In this document: positions 5,385-13,388 of the stretch, one piece after another
Numbering within the stretch: position 1 is the stretch's first letter
Layout of the letters: each line of letters begins with the position of its first letter
From: an uncultured Litoreibacter sp.
GTDB lineage: Bacteria; Pseudomonadota; Alphaproteobacteria; Rhodobacterales; Rhodobacteraceae
NCBI GenBank assembly: GCA_937928335.1
Contig: CALFWN010000050.1
Span: 1 to 14,569, forward strand
Reading direction: 5' to 3'
DNA: 14,569 bases
The notes under the pieces: generated by a model
The model's input: only the letters and a program-made list of their open reading frames with translations
What the model was told of the DNA's origin: nothing
The model's database searches: none
Position numbers and translations under genes: made by a program

Positions 5385-7916
5385 ATGAAAACCGGACTGA
5401 ACGGATATCGGGTTGCAATACTGGCAGGCTTTGGCTTGCTGGTTTTGTTATTGGGGCTTATGACGACCAACCTCTTGTCGCAGCTGCGGGACCTGTCGAC
5501 GGCGGCAGGTGACAACACCCAGTGGAGTATCTCGCAACTTGACACCGAATTTGCCAACTTGAACGCGACGCTGTCTGACCAATTGGCCAAAGGGGACCTA
5601 TCAGATGAAGAGGTTCAACTGCGGATCGACATTGCGCTCAGTCGCCTCGATATTATCAATTCAGGCCGCGTGAGGGGGGTGTTCGGCGAAAGCAAAGAGG
5701 CCAAAACCTTGATTACTCCCCTCAATGCCTTTGCCGATGCAGCAATTGCTATCTCGGACAAGCCCGGCCCTTTGACCTCGTCAGCTTTGCGTGAGCTTCG
5801 CGGCATAGTCCAAGAGGTGCGCCCGAACGTGCGCAAGATTGCGCTTCTGGGCGTGAGCCTTGAGGCAGAACAATCCCAACAACGCCGCACCGTGTTTGCT
5901 CAGCAACTGGCCCGCACCGGAGGTATCGCCATCGCGCTTCTTGTGCTTATGGGCGGCTTGATGCTGCTGCTGGACAGGTTGCTGCGGCGCGCTGCGCGTA
6001 GAGACGCGGAGCTGTTGACGTCGTCAAAACTACTTACCTCAACGGTTGCAGCATCGCTCGATGCGATTGTGACCGCCGATGACAGCGGTAAGATCGTCGG
6101 GTTTAACGCCTCGGCCGAAGATGTTTTTGGTTGGGCGCGAGAAGAGATTATCGGCCTGACCATGGAGGACACCTTTATCCCGCATCGAATGCGTGATGCG
6201 CATCACAATGGGATGAACAGATACCTCAAGACCGGGACGCCGCGGGTTGTCGATGGCGGTCGGGTAGAATTGGCCGCGCTTCGAAAAAGCGGCGAGGAGT
6301 TCCCGGTTGAGCTGAACATCACGTCAATTGAATACGACGAGGGCACTAAGTTCATTGCCTATATCCGCGATATCAGTGAGCGGAAGATCAACGAACAGAA
6401 GCTGATTGATGCACGCGATAGGGCGGAACGAACTGATAAGGCAAAGTCGCAGTTTCTGACGGTGATGAGCCATGAGATGAGGACCCCGTTGAACGGAATT
6501 CTGGGCGTGCTGGACCTGCTAAAGACCACCCAACTGACCCCAAAGCAGGAGCGCTACGCACAGATCGCGACTGCCTCCAGCGAGATATTGTTGGAGCACA
6601 CCAACGAGGCCTTGGACATCACGCGGATTGAGACCGGCACGTTGCAGCTTACGCCTCAAAACTTCGACCTGCCTGAGCTGGTGAGGTCTCTTGTGGATGT
6701 GCTTGAGCCTTTGGCTCGCGAAAAGCAGCTGGGCCTGACCCTTAAGATCGAGGAGCAAGTGCGGATGGGGTTTTACGCCGACAGTAACCGGGTCCGCCAA
6801 ATTCTGACCAACCTCATCGGCAACGCAATCAAGTTTACTGAAGATGGCCGCATCGGCCTGAAGGTCAGCGGTATTCACGGACCAGTCGTTTCATCAGTAA
6901 CGTTTGCCGTCACGGACACTGGCGCAGGGATTGCACTCGAGCATCAAGAACAGGTTTTCGAAGACTTTGTGGCGCTTGCCCACGGCGAAGGGCGACAAAC
7001 GCGCGGCGATGGCTTGGGCTTATCCATCTCTCGCAAAATCGCACGCCAGATGGGAGGCGACATCAACTTGATGAGCGAGGTTGGCACGGGCTCCACGTTC
7101 ACGCTGACGGTCCCGATGCAACGGCGTGAAGAGGTGCCACAGGCTGACGCAAGGGTTACTGACACGCGCACAGAGGATAGAAAATCTCTCACGCTGCTTG
7201 TGGTTGAAGACAACAACATTAACCGTAAGGTGCTTGGCGACATGCTGGAGGGCATGGGGCACACCGTGGTGGAAGCTGTTGACGGGGAAGACTGTTTGAA
7301 AAAGGCGGACAGCATGCCTTTCGACATAATCTTTATGGACATCAGCATGCCTGTCATGGACGGAATCGAGGCCACGCGCACGTTGCGTGCCGATGATGGG
7401 CCAAATGCGCAAACTCATATCATAGGACTCACGGCCCATGGGCGGGAAGAATACCGCGAAGAGGCGGAACAGGCCGGCATGGATCGTTTCCATACCAAAC
7501 CAATCCGGCTGGACGCATTGTACAGCATCATCGCGGAAGTCTCCGCTTTGGTCCACGCGCCACTTGGGGCCGCGGCTCCGTCAGATGCATTGCGAGAGTT
7601 GTCTCAGGCGTTGGGGCAAGACAAGGTCAGTGAAATTGGCGAGCGCTTTTTCGGTGAGTTGGACATATTTTTTGCGCAAGTCCGTCAAGGTGAGTTCAAG
7701 GACGACACACCTGCGCTGGCGGAGGCGTCGCACAAAGTAAAGGGCGCCGCTGCCTTGCTGGGCCAGCATGATCTTGAGGGGCCTTTGGCTGATTTAGAAC
7801 GCTCCGCTCGGGCAGGGGACCTGTCAGCTCTCGCATCACGCATCGAAGCGCTTGAGGGAATCGCCAAAAGCACCCGCGCCGGTTTTACCGACATATTGGC
7901 CAACTCCGCCAAATAG
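5385..7916 (+). CDS. Hybrid sensor histidine kinase (PAS-HisKA-HATPase-REC-HPt)
   Basis: This 843-residue inner-membrane hybrid kinase has, in order: TM1 (10-32), a helical periplasmic sensor region (about 35-177), TM2 (178-196), a PAS domain (about 215-340), HisKA with H363 in MSHEMRTPLNG, a HATPase domain with N480 in NLIGNAIKF plus DTGAGI and GDGLGLSI, a receiver with D652 in IIFMDISMP, and an HPt domain with H783 in EASHKVKGAAALL. Every phosphorelay residue is present (His-Asp-His), and D54 of the divergent regulator would be the last acceptor. An ATG at 5358 would add nine residues; 5385 is preferred because GGGGG lies six bases before it and MKTGLNG leads straight into TM1. It follows the exported sulfite-oxidase-fold gene closely and is presumably cotranscribed with it. 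The signal is unknown. Confidence 0.93.
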   Translation: MKTGLNGYRVAILAGFGLLVLLLGLMTTNLLSQLRDLSTAAGDNTQWSISQLDTEFANLNATLSDQLAKGDLSDEEVQLRIDIALSRLDIINSGRVRGVFGESKEAKTLITPLNAFADAAIAISDKPGPLTSSALRELRGIVQEVRPNVRKIALLGVSLEAEQSQQRRTVFAQQLARTGGIAIALLVLMGGLMLLLDRLLRRAARRDAELLTSSKLLTSTVAASLDAIVTADDSGKIVGFNASAEDVFGWAREEIIGLTMEDTFIPHRMRDAHHNGMNRYLKTGTPRVVDGGRVELAALRKSGEEFPVELNITSIEYDEGTKFIAYIRDISERKINEQKLIDARDRAERTDKAKSQFLTVMSHEMRTPLNGILGVLDLLKTTQLTPKQERYAQIATASSEILLEHTNEALDITRIETGTLQLTPQNFDLPELVRSLVDVLEPLAREKQLGLTLKIEEQVRMGFYADSNRVRQILTNLIGNAIKFTEDGRIGLKVSGIHGPVVSSVTFAVTDTGAGIALEHQEQVFEDFVALAHGEGRQTRGDGLGLSISRKIARQMGGDINLMSEVGTGSTFTLTVPMQRREEVPQADARVTDTRTEDRKSLTLLVVEDNNINRKVLGDMLEGMGHTVVEAVDGEDCLKKADSMPFDIIFMDISMPVMDGIEATRTLRADDGPNAQTHIIGLTAHGREEYREEAEQAGMDRFHTKPIRLDALYSIIAEVSALVHAPLGAAAPSDALRELSQALGQDKVSEIGERFFGELDIFFAQVRQGEFKDDTPALAEASHKVKGAAALLGQHDLEGPLADLERSARAGDLSALASRIEALEGIAKSTRAGFTDILANSAK

Positions 7917-7936
7917 GCACTCTTTCGATGAGCAGC

Positions 7937-7952
7937 CTATTCCAAAGGATAG
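7937..7952. promoter_or_regulatory. Second copy of the CTAT...ATAG operator
   Basis: CTATTCCAAAGGATAG shares 12 of 16 bases with the palindrome at 4753-4768, including both outer CTAT/ATAG arms at the same spacing. It is an imperfect palindrome, lies after the kinase stop and sits about 130 bases upstream of the epimerase start. It is the best sequence link between the signalling module and the polysaccharide operon. Confidence 0.45.
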
Positions 7953-7998
7953 ATCGTCCACTCCAATTCCCTGTCAGCTATCCCCCCGCACCCCGGTT

Positions 7999-8027
7999 TT
8001 GTCATCCGATGGGGCTTAAACCTTAGT
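7999..8027 (+). promoter_or_regulatory. Candidate promoter of the polysaccharide operon
   Basis: TTGTCA (7999-8004) resembles a -35 box, followed after 17 bases by CTTAGT (8022-8027), a weak -10 box. The weak -10 fits a promoter that needs an activator, and the candidate operator lies about 47 bases upstream of the -35. This is a motif match only. Confidence 0.3.
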
Positions 8028-8079
8028 TCATCGACAACATGGGTCGCCTGGAGGGGCCCACGACAAAGGAACTAAGACA

Positions 8080-9300
8080 ATGACAAACGCAAAAGAAATC
8101 ATCGTAATCGGTGGCGACGGATTCTGCGGCTGGCCAACAGCCCTTCATCTTTCCAAGCTGGGCCACAATGTCACCATCGTCGACAACATGTCGCGACGCG
8201 ACATCGACGCTGAAATGAGGGCGGACAGCCTGACCCCAATTGCATCCATGGAAGATCGCCTGATTGCCTGGAAAGATCACACTGGCCTGACCATCAAGTT
8301 CGAAAATATCGACGTGGCCCGTGAGTTTGACCGCGTCACCGATCTGATGATGGCGACGAAGCCTGATACCATCATCCATTTTGGCGAGCAACGCGCCGCC
8401 CCTTACTCGATGAAAGGTGTGGACGAGAAGCGTTACACCGTCGACAACAACATCTCTGGAACGCACAACTTGCTGGCGGCCTCAACCGAACTGGGTCTGG
8501 ATCCACATTTCGTCCACCTCGGTACGATGGGCGTCTATGGTTACGACGATGATGGCATGGAAATCCCTGAAGGGTACCTCCCGGTCTATGTGCCGGGCGA
8601 CAATGGGAAAATCTTCCAACGCGACATCCTTTATCCAACCAACCCGGGCAGCGTCTATCACATGACCAAATCCATGGATCAGCTGCTGTTCCAATTCTAC
8701 GCAAAGAACGACCTTCTCCGCGTCACGGACCTTCACCAAGGCATTGTCTGGGGCACCCAGACCGACGAGACCAAGCTCGACGAGCGCCTGATCAACCGTT
8801 TTGACTATGACGGTGATTACGGCACGGTGCTGAACCGGTTCTTGATGCAAGCCGTGGTCGGCCACCCTCTGACGGTGCATGGCACCGGTGGCCAGACCCG
8901 TGCCTTTATCCACATTCAGGATACAGTGAAATGTCTGGCCCTGGCCGTGGAAAACCCGCCCGCCCGCGACGGCAAGGTGGCGATCTTAAACCAGATGACG
9001 GAGACCCACTCAGTCCGTTCCTTGGCCGAGCTTGTGGCCAATACCTCTGGAGCCAAAATCGCCAACGTAGACAATCCGCGCAATGAAGCCGCCGAAAACG
9101 ATCTGCGTGTATCGAACAAGACCTTCATTGCGCTGGGTCTGAAACCGGTCACTTTGGCTGAAGGCTTGATGGATGAGACGCAGGAAATCGCGGCGAAGTA
9201 TGCGCATCGTTGTATCCGCAAGATGATCCCGTGCGTTTCCACATGGACGGACAACCAACGCCCCGGTGTCGTGCAACACGACCGTAGACGGGCAGCTTAA
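8080..9300 (+). CDS. sqdB: UDP-sulfoquinovose synthase-like NAD-dependent epimerase
   Basis: This 406-residue short-chain dehydrogenase/epimerase resembles SqdB/SQD1, which makes UDP-sulfoquinovose from UDP-glucose and sulfite with NAD. The Rossmann loop is GGDGFCGWPTALHLS at about 11-25, followed by DNMSRR, DSLTPI and HFGEQRAAPYSM, all SqdB hallmarks. The catalytic set is T149 in LGTMGVYG and Y193/K197 in SVYHMTK. Further conserved stretches are TDLHQGIVWGTQTDET, INRFDYDGDYGT and GQTRAFIHI. Where I remember Glu in SqdB (GTMGEYG) this protein has V152. The length is normal. AAAGGA precedes the ATG. The usual partners sqdD, sqdC and sqdX are absent; instead BcsB-like and processive glycosyltransferase genes follow, suggesting the sugar nucleotide feeds a polysaccharide rather than sulfolipid. 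The exact product is uncertain, so the symbol indicates family only. Confidence 0.85.
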   Translation: MTNAKEIIVIGGDGFCGWPTALHLSKLGHNVTIVDNMSRRDIDAEMRADSLTPIASMEDRLIAWKDHTGLTIKFENIDVAREFDRVTDLMMATKPDTIIHFGEQRAAPYSMKGVDEKRYTVDNNISGTHNLLAASTELGLDPHFVHLGTMGVYGYDDDGMEIPEGYLPVYVPGDNGKIFQRDILYPTNPGSVYHMTKSMDQLLFQFYAKNDLLRVTDLHQGIVWGTQTDETKLDERLINRFDYDGDYGTVLNRFLMQAVVGHPLTVHGTGGQTRAFIHIQDTVKCLALAVENPPARDGKVAILNQMTETHSVRSLAELVANTSGAKIANVDNPRNEAAENDLRVSNKTFIALGLKPVTLAEGLMDETQEIAAKYAHRCIRKMIPCVSTWTDNQRPGVVQHDRRRAA

Positions 9301-9322
9301 CCGGCTCAAGACAGATGCGCCG

Positions 9323-9342
9323 AACCCGCTTGGAGGTGGGTT
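9323..9342 (+). other. Intercistronic hairpin in the polysaccharide operon
   Basis: AACCCGC (9323-9329) pairs with GTGGGTT (9336-9342, one G-T pair) around a six-base loop, in the 84-base gap between the epimerase and the BcsB-like gene. Only a few T residues follow. It could be an RNA-stability or processing hairpin giving different levels of the soluble enzyme and the membrane machinery, or a weak terminator. Confidence 0.35.
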
Positions 9343-9384
9343 TGACGCAAACTGCTCGAGACGGTCAAAACTCAGGTGAAAAAC

Positions 9385-10941
9385 ATGCGCATGATTGGCA
9401 TTGGGTTGATGGGGTTTCTCCTCGCAGGTGTCGCCCTCCTGCTCTCGACAATGAACATCTTGGAAAAGGGACAACGTTATGTCAGCGAATTGACATATGG
9501 TCCGCAGTTGGTCTTTGAAAACCGGACTGCGCTGTTAGCGGCCGACACGCATACCGCCGTGGTCTATCGCTCCAGTCCCAACCAACCTGTTATTCTTTCC
9601 GGTTTGCCCGCCTACCAGGGCGTCGCGTTCAACATGCCGATGGATGCACGCCCAACGTCTGGATACCTCCAAATCGATGCGACATTACAAATCCTTGAGG
9701 GCGTTGAGGGGGTGCTGCGCATCTCCATCGACAACACCCGGCGGGGTGAGATGTTGCTGCGTCCGGGTGAGGTTGGGCGCTCCTTGCAAATTCCGCTTTC
9801 ACCGACGGATTTTGCAAGGGACCAGCTGGTCGTCTCTTTCTCACTGCAAGGCGAGGGCCCCGGTCTTCAGTGCAGTTCAGACAAAGGCTTTGAAGCCGTC
9901 GTCGAGATCGAGACGACCAGCGCAGTCTTTCTGACGCTGGACCGCCCGCTGGAAACAGCACGCGACCGGGTCAACGCTTGGGGCCAGATGGTGCGGGTCG
10001 CCTGGCCCAGCTGGCTGAAGTCCGAGGAACGAGCACGGCGCTTAGTGTTGGCAACGCAATTTCGGCAGCGCAACGTCGAAACCGTCATGGTAGATGCCCA
10101 CTCTGCCGACGCTCTGACAACCGACGGACTGCGGGCCGCGTTGCTCTACCATCCGGCTGCTGAACGTGATGCCGGCCCTTCGGCATGGGCACGGGGCATG
10201 GCTGACAGCGGTGTGAATGCTGGCATGCGCCGGTTCCACCGAGAAACCATCTGGCGGGAACGGTACGACCTGCGCCAAGGCGACGCGTTGCGTGTTCCTG
10301 AAGCGTTGGACCTCAATCTTGTCTTGGGTGGTCACATTGGCCAGCCGCCGTGGTCGCTAACCGTGACATTGAATGGCCGCCTGATCCATCACCAAACCAT
10401 CGAGGCTGTGCAGACGCAGTTGGAACTCCGCGTCGACATGCCAGAAGACATGCAGACTGCGGTGAACGTCATTGAAGTGACGCTTGGGGCCAACAATCAC
10501 GCCGAGGGCGTCTGCAATGAAGGCCCCGAACTGATCGCCGAGATGCTGCCTGCAACGCAACTGGTCGCCGGGGATAGTAGCTACTCAGACACCCTCACGG
10601 AGCTGCGCCTTGCCTTGACCAATATAGGCACACTCCACGTGGGGATGCTGTCAAATTTGACGGCAGCAGACGCGCAGACGGCAAGTATGATACTGGCGGG
10701 CCTGCTTCCTGCCGAGGTCGCACTGAGACCCAGCAGCACTTCCGCGCAGGCTATCGTCGTCTCTCCGCAGGACGAGGCGTTTACCCTACCCAGCTCCGAG
10801 CCGACCTGGCTTGTCACGTTGGATGCCAGTTCACAGGAATTGATAGTGCAACCGCTTGATGGCGGGTCGCAACCGCCACGCACCGGCATAGCCGTCTTCG
10901 TCATTCCCAACACGCTTGACCTTACAAAGGTGAAGACATGA
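9385..10941 (+). CDS. BcsB-like periplasmic polysaccharide synthase subunit
   Basis: This 518-residue protein has one N-terminal membrane helix (about 3-23) followed by a large beta-rich periplasmic region. Alternating segments such as GYLQIDATLQIL, LRISIDNTRR, LQIPLSPTDF, LVVSFSLQGEGPGLQCS and, later, LNLVLGGHI, LTVTLNGR and NVIEVTLGAN recall the repeated carbohydrate-binding and ferredoxin-like domains of BcsB, the partner of cellulose synthase BcsA. BcsB is usually over 700 residues and ends in a C-terminal membrane anchor; here no such anchor is visible, so the N-terminal helix must hold it. ATG 9385 is preferred because AGGTGA lies five bases upstream; GTG 9376 would add three residues. 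Its stop overlaps the next start (ATGA), showing translational coupling to the glycosyltransferase. The assignment rests on fold-like patterns and context. Confidence 0.68.
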   Translation: MRMIGIGLMGFLLAGVALLLSTMNILEKGQRYVSELTYGPQLVFENRTALLAADTHTAVVYRSSPNQPVILSGLPAYQGVAFNMPMDARPTSGYLQIDATLQILEGVEGVLRISIDNTRRGEMLLRPGEVGRSLQIPLSPTDFARDQLVVSFSLQGEGPGLQCSSDKGFEAVVEIETTSAVFLTLDRPLETARDRVNAWGQMVRVAWPSWLKSEERARRLVLATQFRQRNVETVMVDAHSADALTTDGLRAALLYHPAAERDAGPSAWARGMADSGVNAGMRRFHRETIWRERYDLRQGDALRVPEALDLNLVLGGHIGQPPWSLTVTLNGRLIHHQTIEAVQTQLELRVDMPEDMQTAVNVIEVTLGANNHAEGVCNEGPELIAEMLPATQLVAGDSSYSDTLTELRLALTNIGTLHVGMLSNLTAADAQTASMILAGLLPAEVALRPSSTSAQAIVVSPQDEAFTLPSSEPTWLVTLDASSQELIVQPLDGGSQPPRTGIAVFVIPNTLDLTKVKT

Positions 10942-12773
10942 GCGAGGCTGACGACAAGCGCGAACAGATCAATTACATCTCTGTTGACAGTGCGCCCAAG
11001 CGCTTTGCGGGGCTGGTATCTGAATGGCAGGCACTTCGTATGTTGCTGCTGTTCACTGCGCTCGCCGCAGTGCAGCTTTGGGTTGTCAACACTCAGCTGG
11101 CTGCGCAAATTCTTCCAAACCACGACTATGTCTTTTCCCTACACAAAGGACGTCACGCGATTTCGATCCGCATTTTCTTGATCTCGTTCTTCATCTCTTT
11201 CGCGGCGTTTAGCAATGGCGGACCCCAAGGCCGCATCCTGTTTGGATTGGACATGACGTTGACCTTCTTGGTCGGATGCGCCGCGTTTGATTTGGCCAAC
11301 GCAGTTGCGCATGCCGTGATCGGCACGTCCTTTTCTCTGCATTTCAGCGCCATTGCGTCCGGCCTGTTCGGTTTCGCGATCTACTCGTTTAAGCTGTTAG
11401 AGCGGGGGCTGATGCCTGCCCGTATCCGGATTGAACATATCCCGGTCAGCCAGATGCGCGCGTTCATGCGTCTTGGGGTCACGCTGGCCATTGCTGCGGT
11501 AGTCGCTATTTGGGTAGGTGGCCTGGAATTATATGTTGTCACCGTTCTGCGGCAATGGACACTCCTTGGCGGCATCGGCCCGGGTGTCTTTCTGTTCCTA
11601 CCAGTCTTGTTTGGGCAGCTCTACCTGCTTGCCATCTATGACGTGCTGACCGCAAAGACGCCCAAGTTCACTCCGCCGGTGTCGGTTATCGTGCCTGCGC
11701 ATAACGAGAGTTACATCATTAAGGATACGATCAATGCGATGGACCGTGCTGCTGTGCATTATGGCGGCGAGGTTCACATCCTAGTCATGAACAATAATTC
11801 CACCGACGACACCGAAGACATTGCCCGCGAAACACTGGCCGCATGCAAAGCCGCTAAGGGGCGTGTTATCAACGTCCCCAAGCCCGGTAAGTCCAACGCT
11901 TTGAACGCAGGGCTAGACGCCTGCAAGACCGAATTTCTGGTGAGGGTCGATGCGGACACGTTGGTCGGCGAAGACAACTTTACCCGTGCCATGCCTTACT
12001 TCACCAACCCGCAAGTGGGCGTTGTCGGTGGTGTGCCGGTGCCCCCAGGCGGCGCATTGTTTGACCGCGCGCGTTTGTTAGAGGTGCTCGTCAAACATGG
12101 TTTCTATTCCGTTGCTATGGGGGCGGTGAACGGTGTTGTCGGCATACCGGGCATGTTCGTGGTCTACCGAACCCATCACCCGCGATATCTAGGCGGTTTC
12201 GTGGAAGGTATGAACGGCGAAGACACCGATATTTCACTGCGCGTTGGCGAGTTGGGCTTCCACTCAGTGGTGGACCCGAAAATCCGTTACATCTCGGAAG
12301 TGCCGTCCTCCTACAGCCACATGCGCGAACAACGCATGCGCTGGTTTCGCTCCATCTACCACATCTCCTCGCGCTGCCGCGATCTTATCTACGGCCCGAA
12401 CAAGACCCTGCGCGGTAAAGTGATTTTGCCTTACATGCTGATCAACTCCGCGCGTCGTGCGATGTTGGTCCCGCTGATCATCTACGGCAGCTTGGAATGG
12501 GGACTGCGTTTCAACCCCGAAAGCCCAATCTTGTGGCAATCCATCATTGCGGTCACAACTGGTGCGCCTGCAATCATGGCCGTCGCAGCTTCCCTGTTAA
12601 ACGGGGTGCCTAAGGGCATCATCGCACTGCCAGAGTATCTGATCTTCCGAGTTTTGCGTGCCTATTTCACTTTGGAGTCGATGCTCAGCATTTTGGTTGA
12701 TGTAGAGGGCGAGGATCTGGAGCACGTGATCCGCCTTGATATCGTACCCGATAAACCGACTCGGATGGCCTAA
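10938..12773 (+). CDS. BcsA-like processive family 2 glycosyltransferase, membrane
   Basis: This 611-residue inner-membrane synthase would polymerise a sugar from a nucleotide donor and extrude the chain. About six N-terminal helices (33-237) precede a cytoplasmic GT-A domain with VSVIVPAHNES, D290/D291 in NNNSTDDT, D338-A-D340 (VDADTL), the E428-D429 pair in GEDTDIS (catalytic base) and Q465-R466-M-R468-W469, the QxxRW signature of processive synthases. Two or three C-terminal helices follow. No PilZ motif is seen at the C-terminus, so the direct c-di-GMP gate of BcsA appears to be missing. The start overlaps the BcsB-like gene by four bases. The gene order (B then A) is the reverse of canonical bcsAB. 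No endoglucanase (bcsZ) or outer-membrane exporter lies nearby. The polymer is unknown; an upstream sugar-modifying epimerase argues against plain cellulose. Confidence 0.88.
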   Translation: MSEADDKREQINYISVDSAPKRFAGLVSEWQALRMLLLFTALAAVQLWVVNTQLAAQILPNHDYVFSLHKGRHAISIRIFLISFFISFAAFSNGGPQGRILFGLDMTLTFLVGCAAFDLANAVAHAVIGTSFSLHFSAIASGLFGFAIYSFKLLERGLMPARIRIEHIPVSQMRAFMRLGVTLAIAAVVAIWVGGLELYVVTVLRQWTLLGGIGPGVFLFLPVLFGQLYLLAIYDVLTAKTPKFTPPVSVIVPAHNESYIIKDTINAMDRAAVHYGGEVHILVMNNNSTDDTEDIARETLAACKAAKGRVINVPKPGKSNALNAGLDACKTEFLVRVDADTLVGEDNFTRAMPYFTNPQVGVVGGVPVPPGGALFDRARLLEVLVKHGFYSVAMGAVNGVVGIPGMFVVYRTHHPRYLGGFVEGMNGEDTDISLRVGELGFHSVVDPKIRYISEVPSSYSHMREQRMRWFRSIYHISSRCRDLIYGPNKTLRGKVILPYMLINSARRAMLVPLIIYGSLEWGLRFNPESPILWQSIIAVTTGAPAIMAVAASLLNGVPKGIIALPEYLIFRVLRAYFTLESMLSILVDVEGEDLEHVIRLDIVPDKPTRMA

Positions 12774-13089
12774 TTTGTGAATGCATGCCTCTTCTATCTT
12801 CGGGTGATCAATCTACCGCCATATCTCGGATTATTCCCCAGTAGCATCTGACCTACTCTCCGGAAGACGGGCGTAGTGAATGAGCCCCCCTGATTTAGAA
12901 GTGGAAGGAGCTCGCACAAAAGTAGGGAGTAGCAAGCCTAGGTAAGACAAATGCAAGGGCGGTGCTTAGTTTATTGCGCAACTATCAACGAGCGGCAAAG
13001 ACTGGTGCAAGCGCTATTGCGCATTTCCGGTTCGGACAAAGGAAGACAGGTTGAAATCGACCTTCTTCCACTCACTGAAGTTTAGGCTC
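12774..13089. other. Gene-free stretch after the polysaccharide operon
   Basis: No credible gene, terminator or repeat is seen in these 316 bases. The end of the operon transcript therefore lacks a recognisable intrinsic terminator. A small palindrome (AGGCT CTC AGCCT, 13084-13096) overlaps the stop of the next minus-strand gene. Confidence 0.45.
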
Positions 13090-13263
13090 TCAGCCTGCGG
13101 CTTTCTTCGTTTCCGCAATTTGGTTCACGCTGCTCCTGCAAGCAATCTCTGATCGGTAGACTGACCGAATATGTTGGAGTTCACGAACCCTATGATGTTC
13201 GCCATTTTGAATGCAGAAATTTTCAAGATCATCTAGAATATCCATCAACCAGCTAGTACTCAC
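13090..13263 (-). CDS. Small helical protein A (57 residues), GxHHxxR family
   Basis: From GTG 13263 the minus strand encodes a soluble, largely helical 57-residue protein: STSWLMDILDDLENFC, a turn, then NGEHHRVRELQHIRSVYRSE and a basic end. The GTG is preferred because AAGGA lies seven bases before it. The longest frame instead starts at TTG 13296, without a ribosome-binding site, and gives 68 residues. With the GTG start, G21, H23, H24, R27 and E39 fall at exactly the same residue numbers as in small protein B next door, and the lengths are similar (57 and 53). That points to two diverged copies of one helix-hairpin family that I cannot name. No catalytic motif or export signal is seen. A CtrA-type box lies upstream at 13350-13365. 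Confidence 0.5.
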   Translation of the reverse strand: MSTSWLMDILDDLENFCIQNGEHHRVRELQHIRSVYRSEIACRSSVNQIAETKKAAG

Positions 13264-13348
13264 ATCAACATCCTTGATTTTCGAAAAGGTAAACAATGAA
13301 ACTGAGTAACGACAAGTTTAAGCAATGTGACAATTGGAATGGAAGTTG

Positions 13349-13365
13349 GTTAAGAAACTCTTAAC
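13349..13365 (-). promoter_or_regulatory. CtrA-type box (TTAA-N7-TTAAC) upstream of small protein A
   Basis: GTTAAGA (13349-13355) and TCTTAAC (13359-13365) are perfect complements and place two TTAA blocks seven bases apart, each bordered by the consensus C on its own strand. This matches the TTAA-N7-TTAA consensus of the alphaproteobacterial cell-cycle regulator CtrA. It lies 53 bases upstream of the TTG 13296 and 86 upstream of GTG 13263. It is also a possible RNA hairpin, but no T run follows. Confidence 0.5.
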
Positions 13366-13388
13366 AGGAATTCGCTCCGGATCGGGAA

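Noticed and set aside
6944..7556. Long minus-strand frames (145 and 178 codons) opposite the kinase receiver domain
   Set aside because: They are complementary shadows of the kinase; no ribosome-binding site, no recognisable motif, while the plus-strand frame has clear domains.
8023..8913. Minus-strand frames opposite the SqdB-like gene
   Set aside because: Shadow frames of a well-conserved coding sequence; their translations show no family features.
8080..12773. Canonical sulfolipid (sqdBDC) cluster or canonical cellulose (bcsABZC) operon
   Set aside because: Only one gene resembles SqdB, and no sqdD/sqdC/sqdX, bcsZ or bcsC is seen; neither label fits the whole operon.
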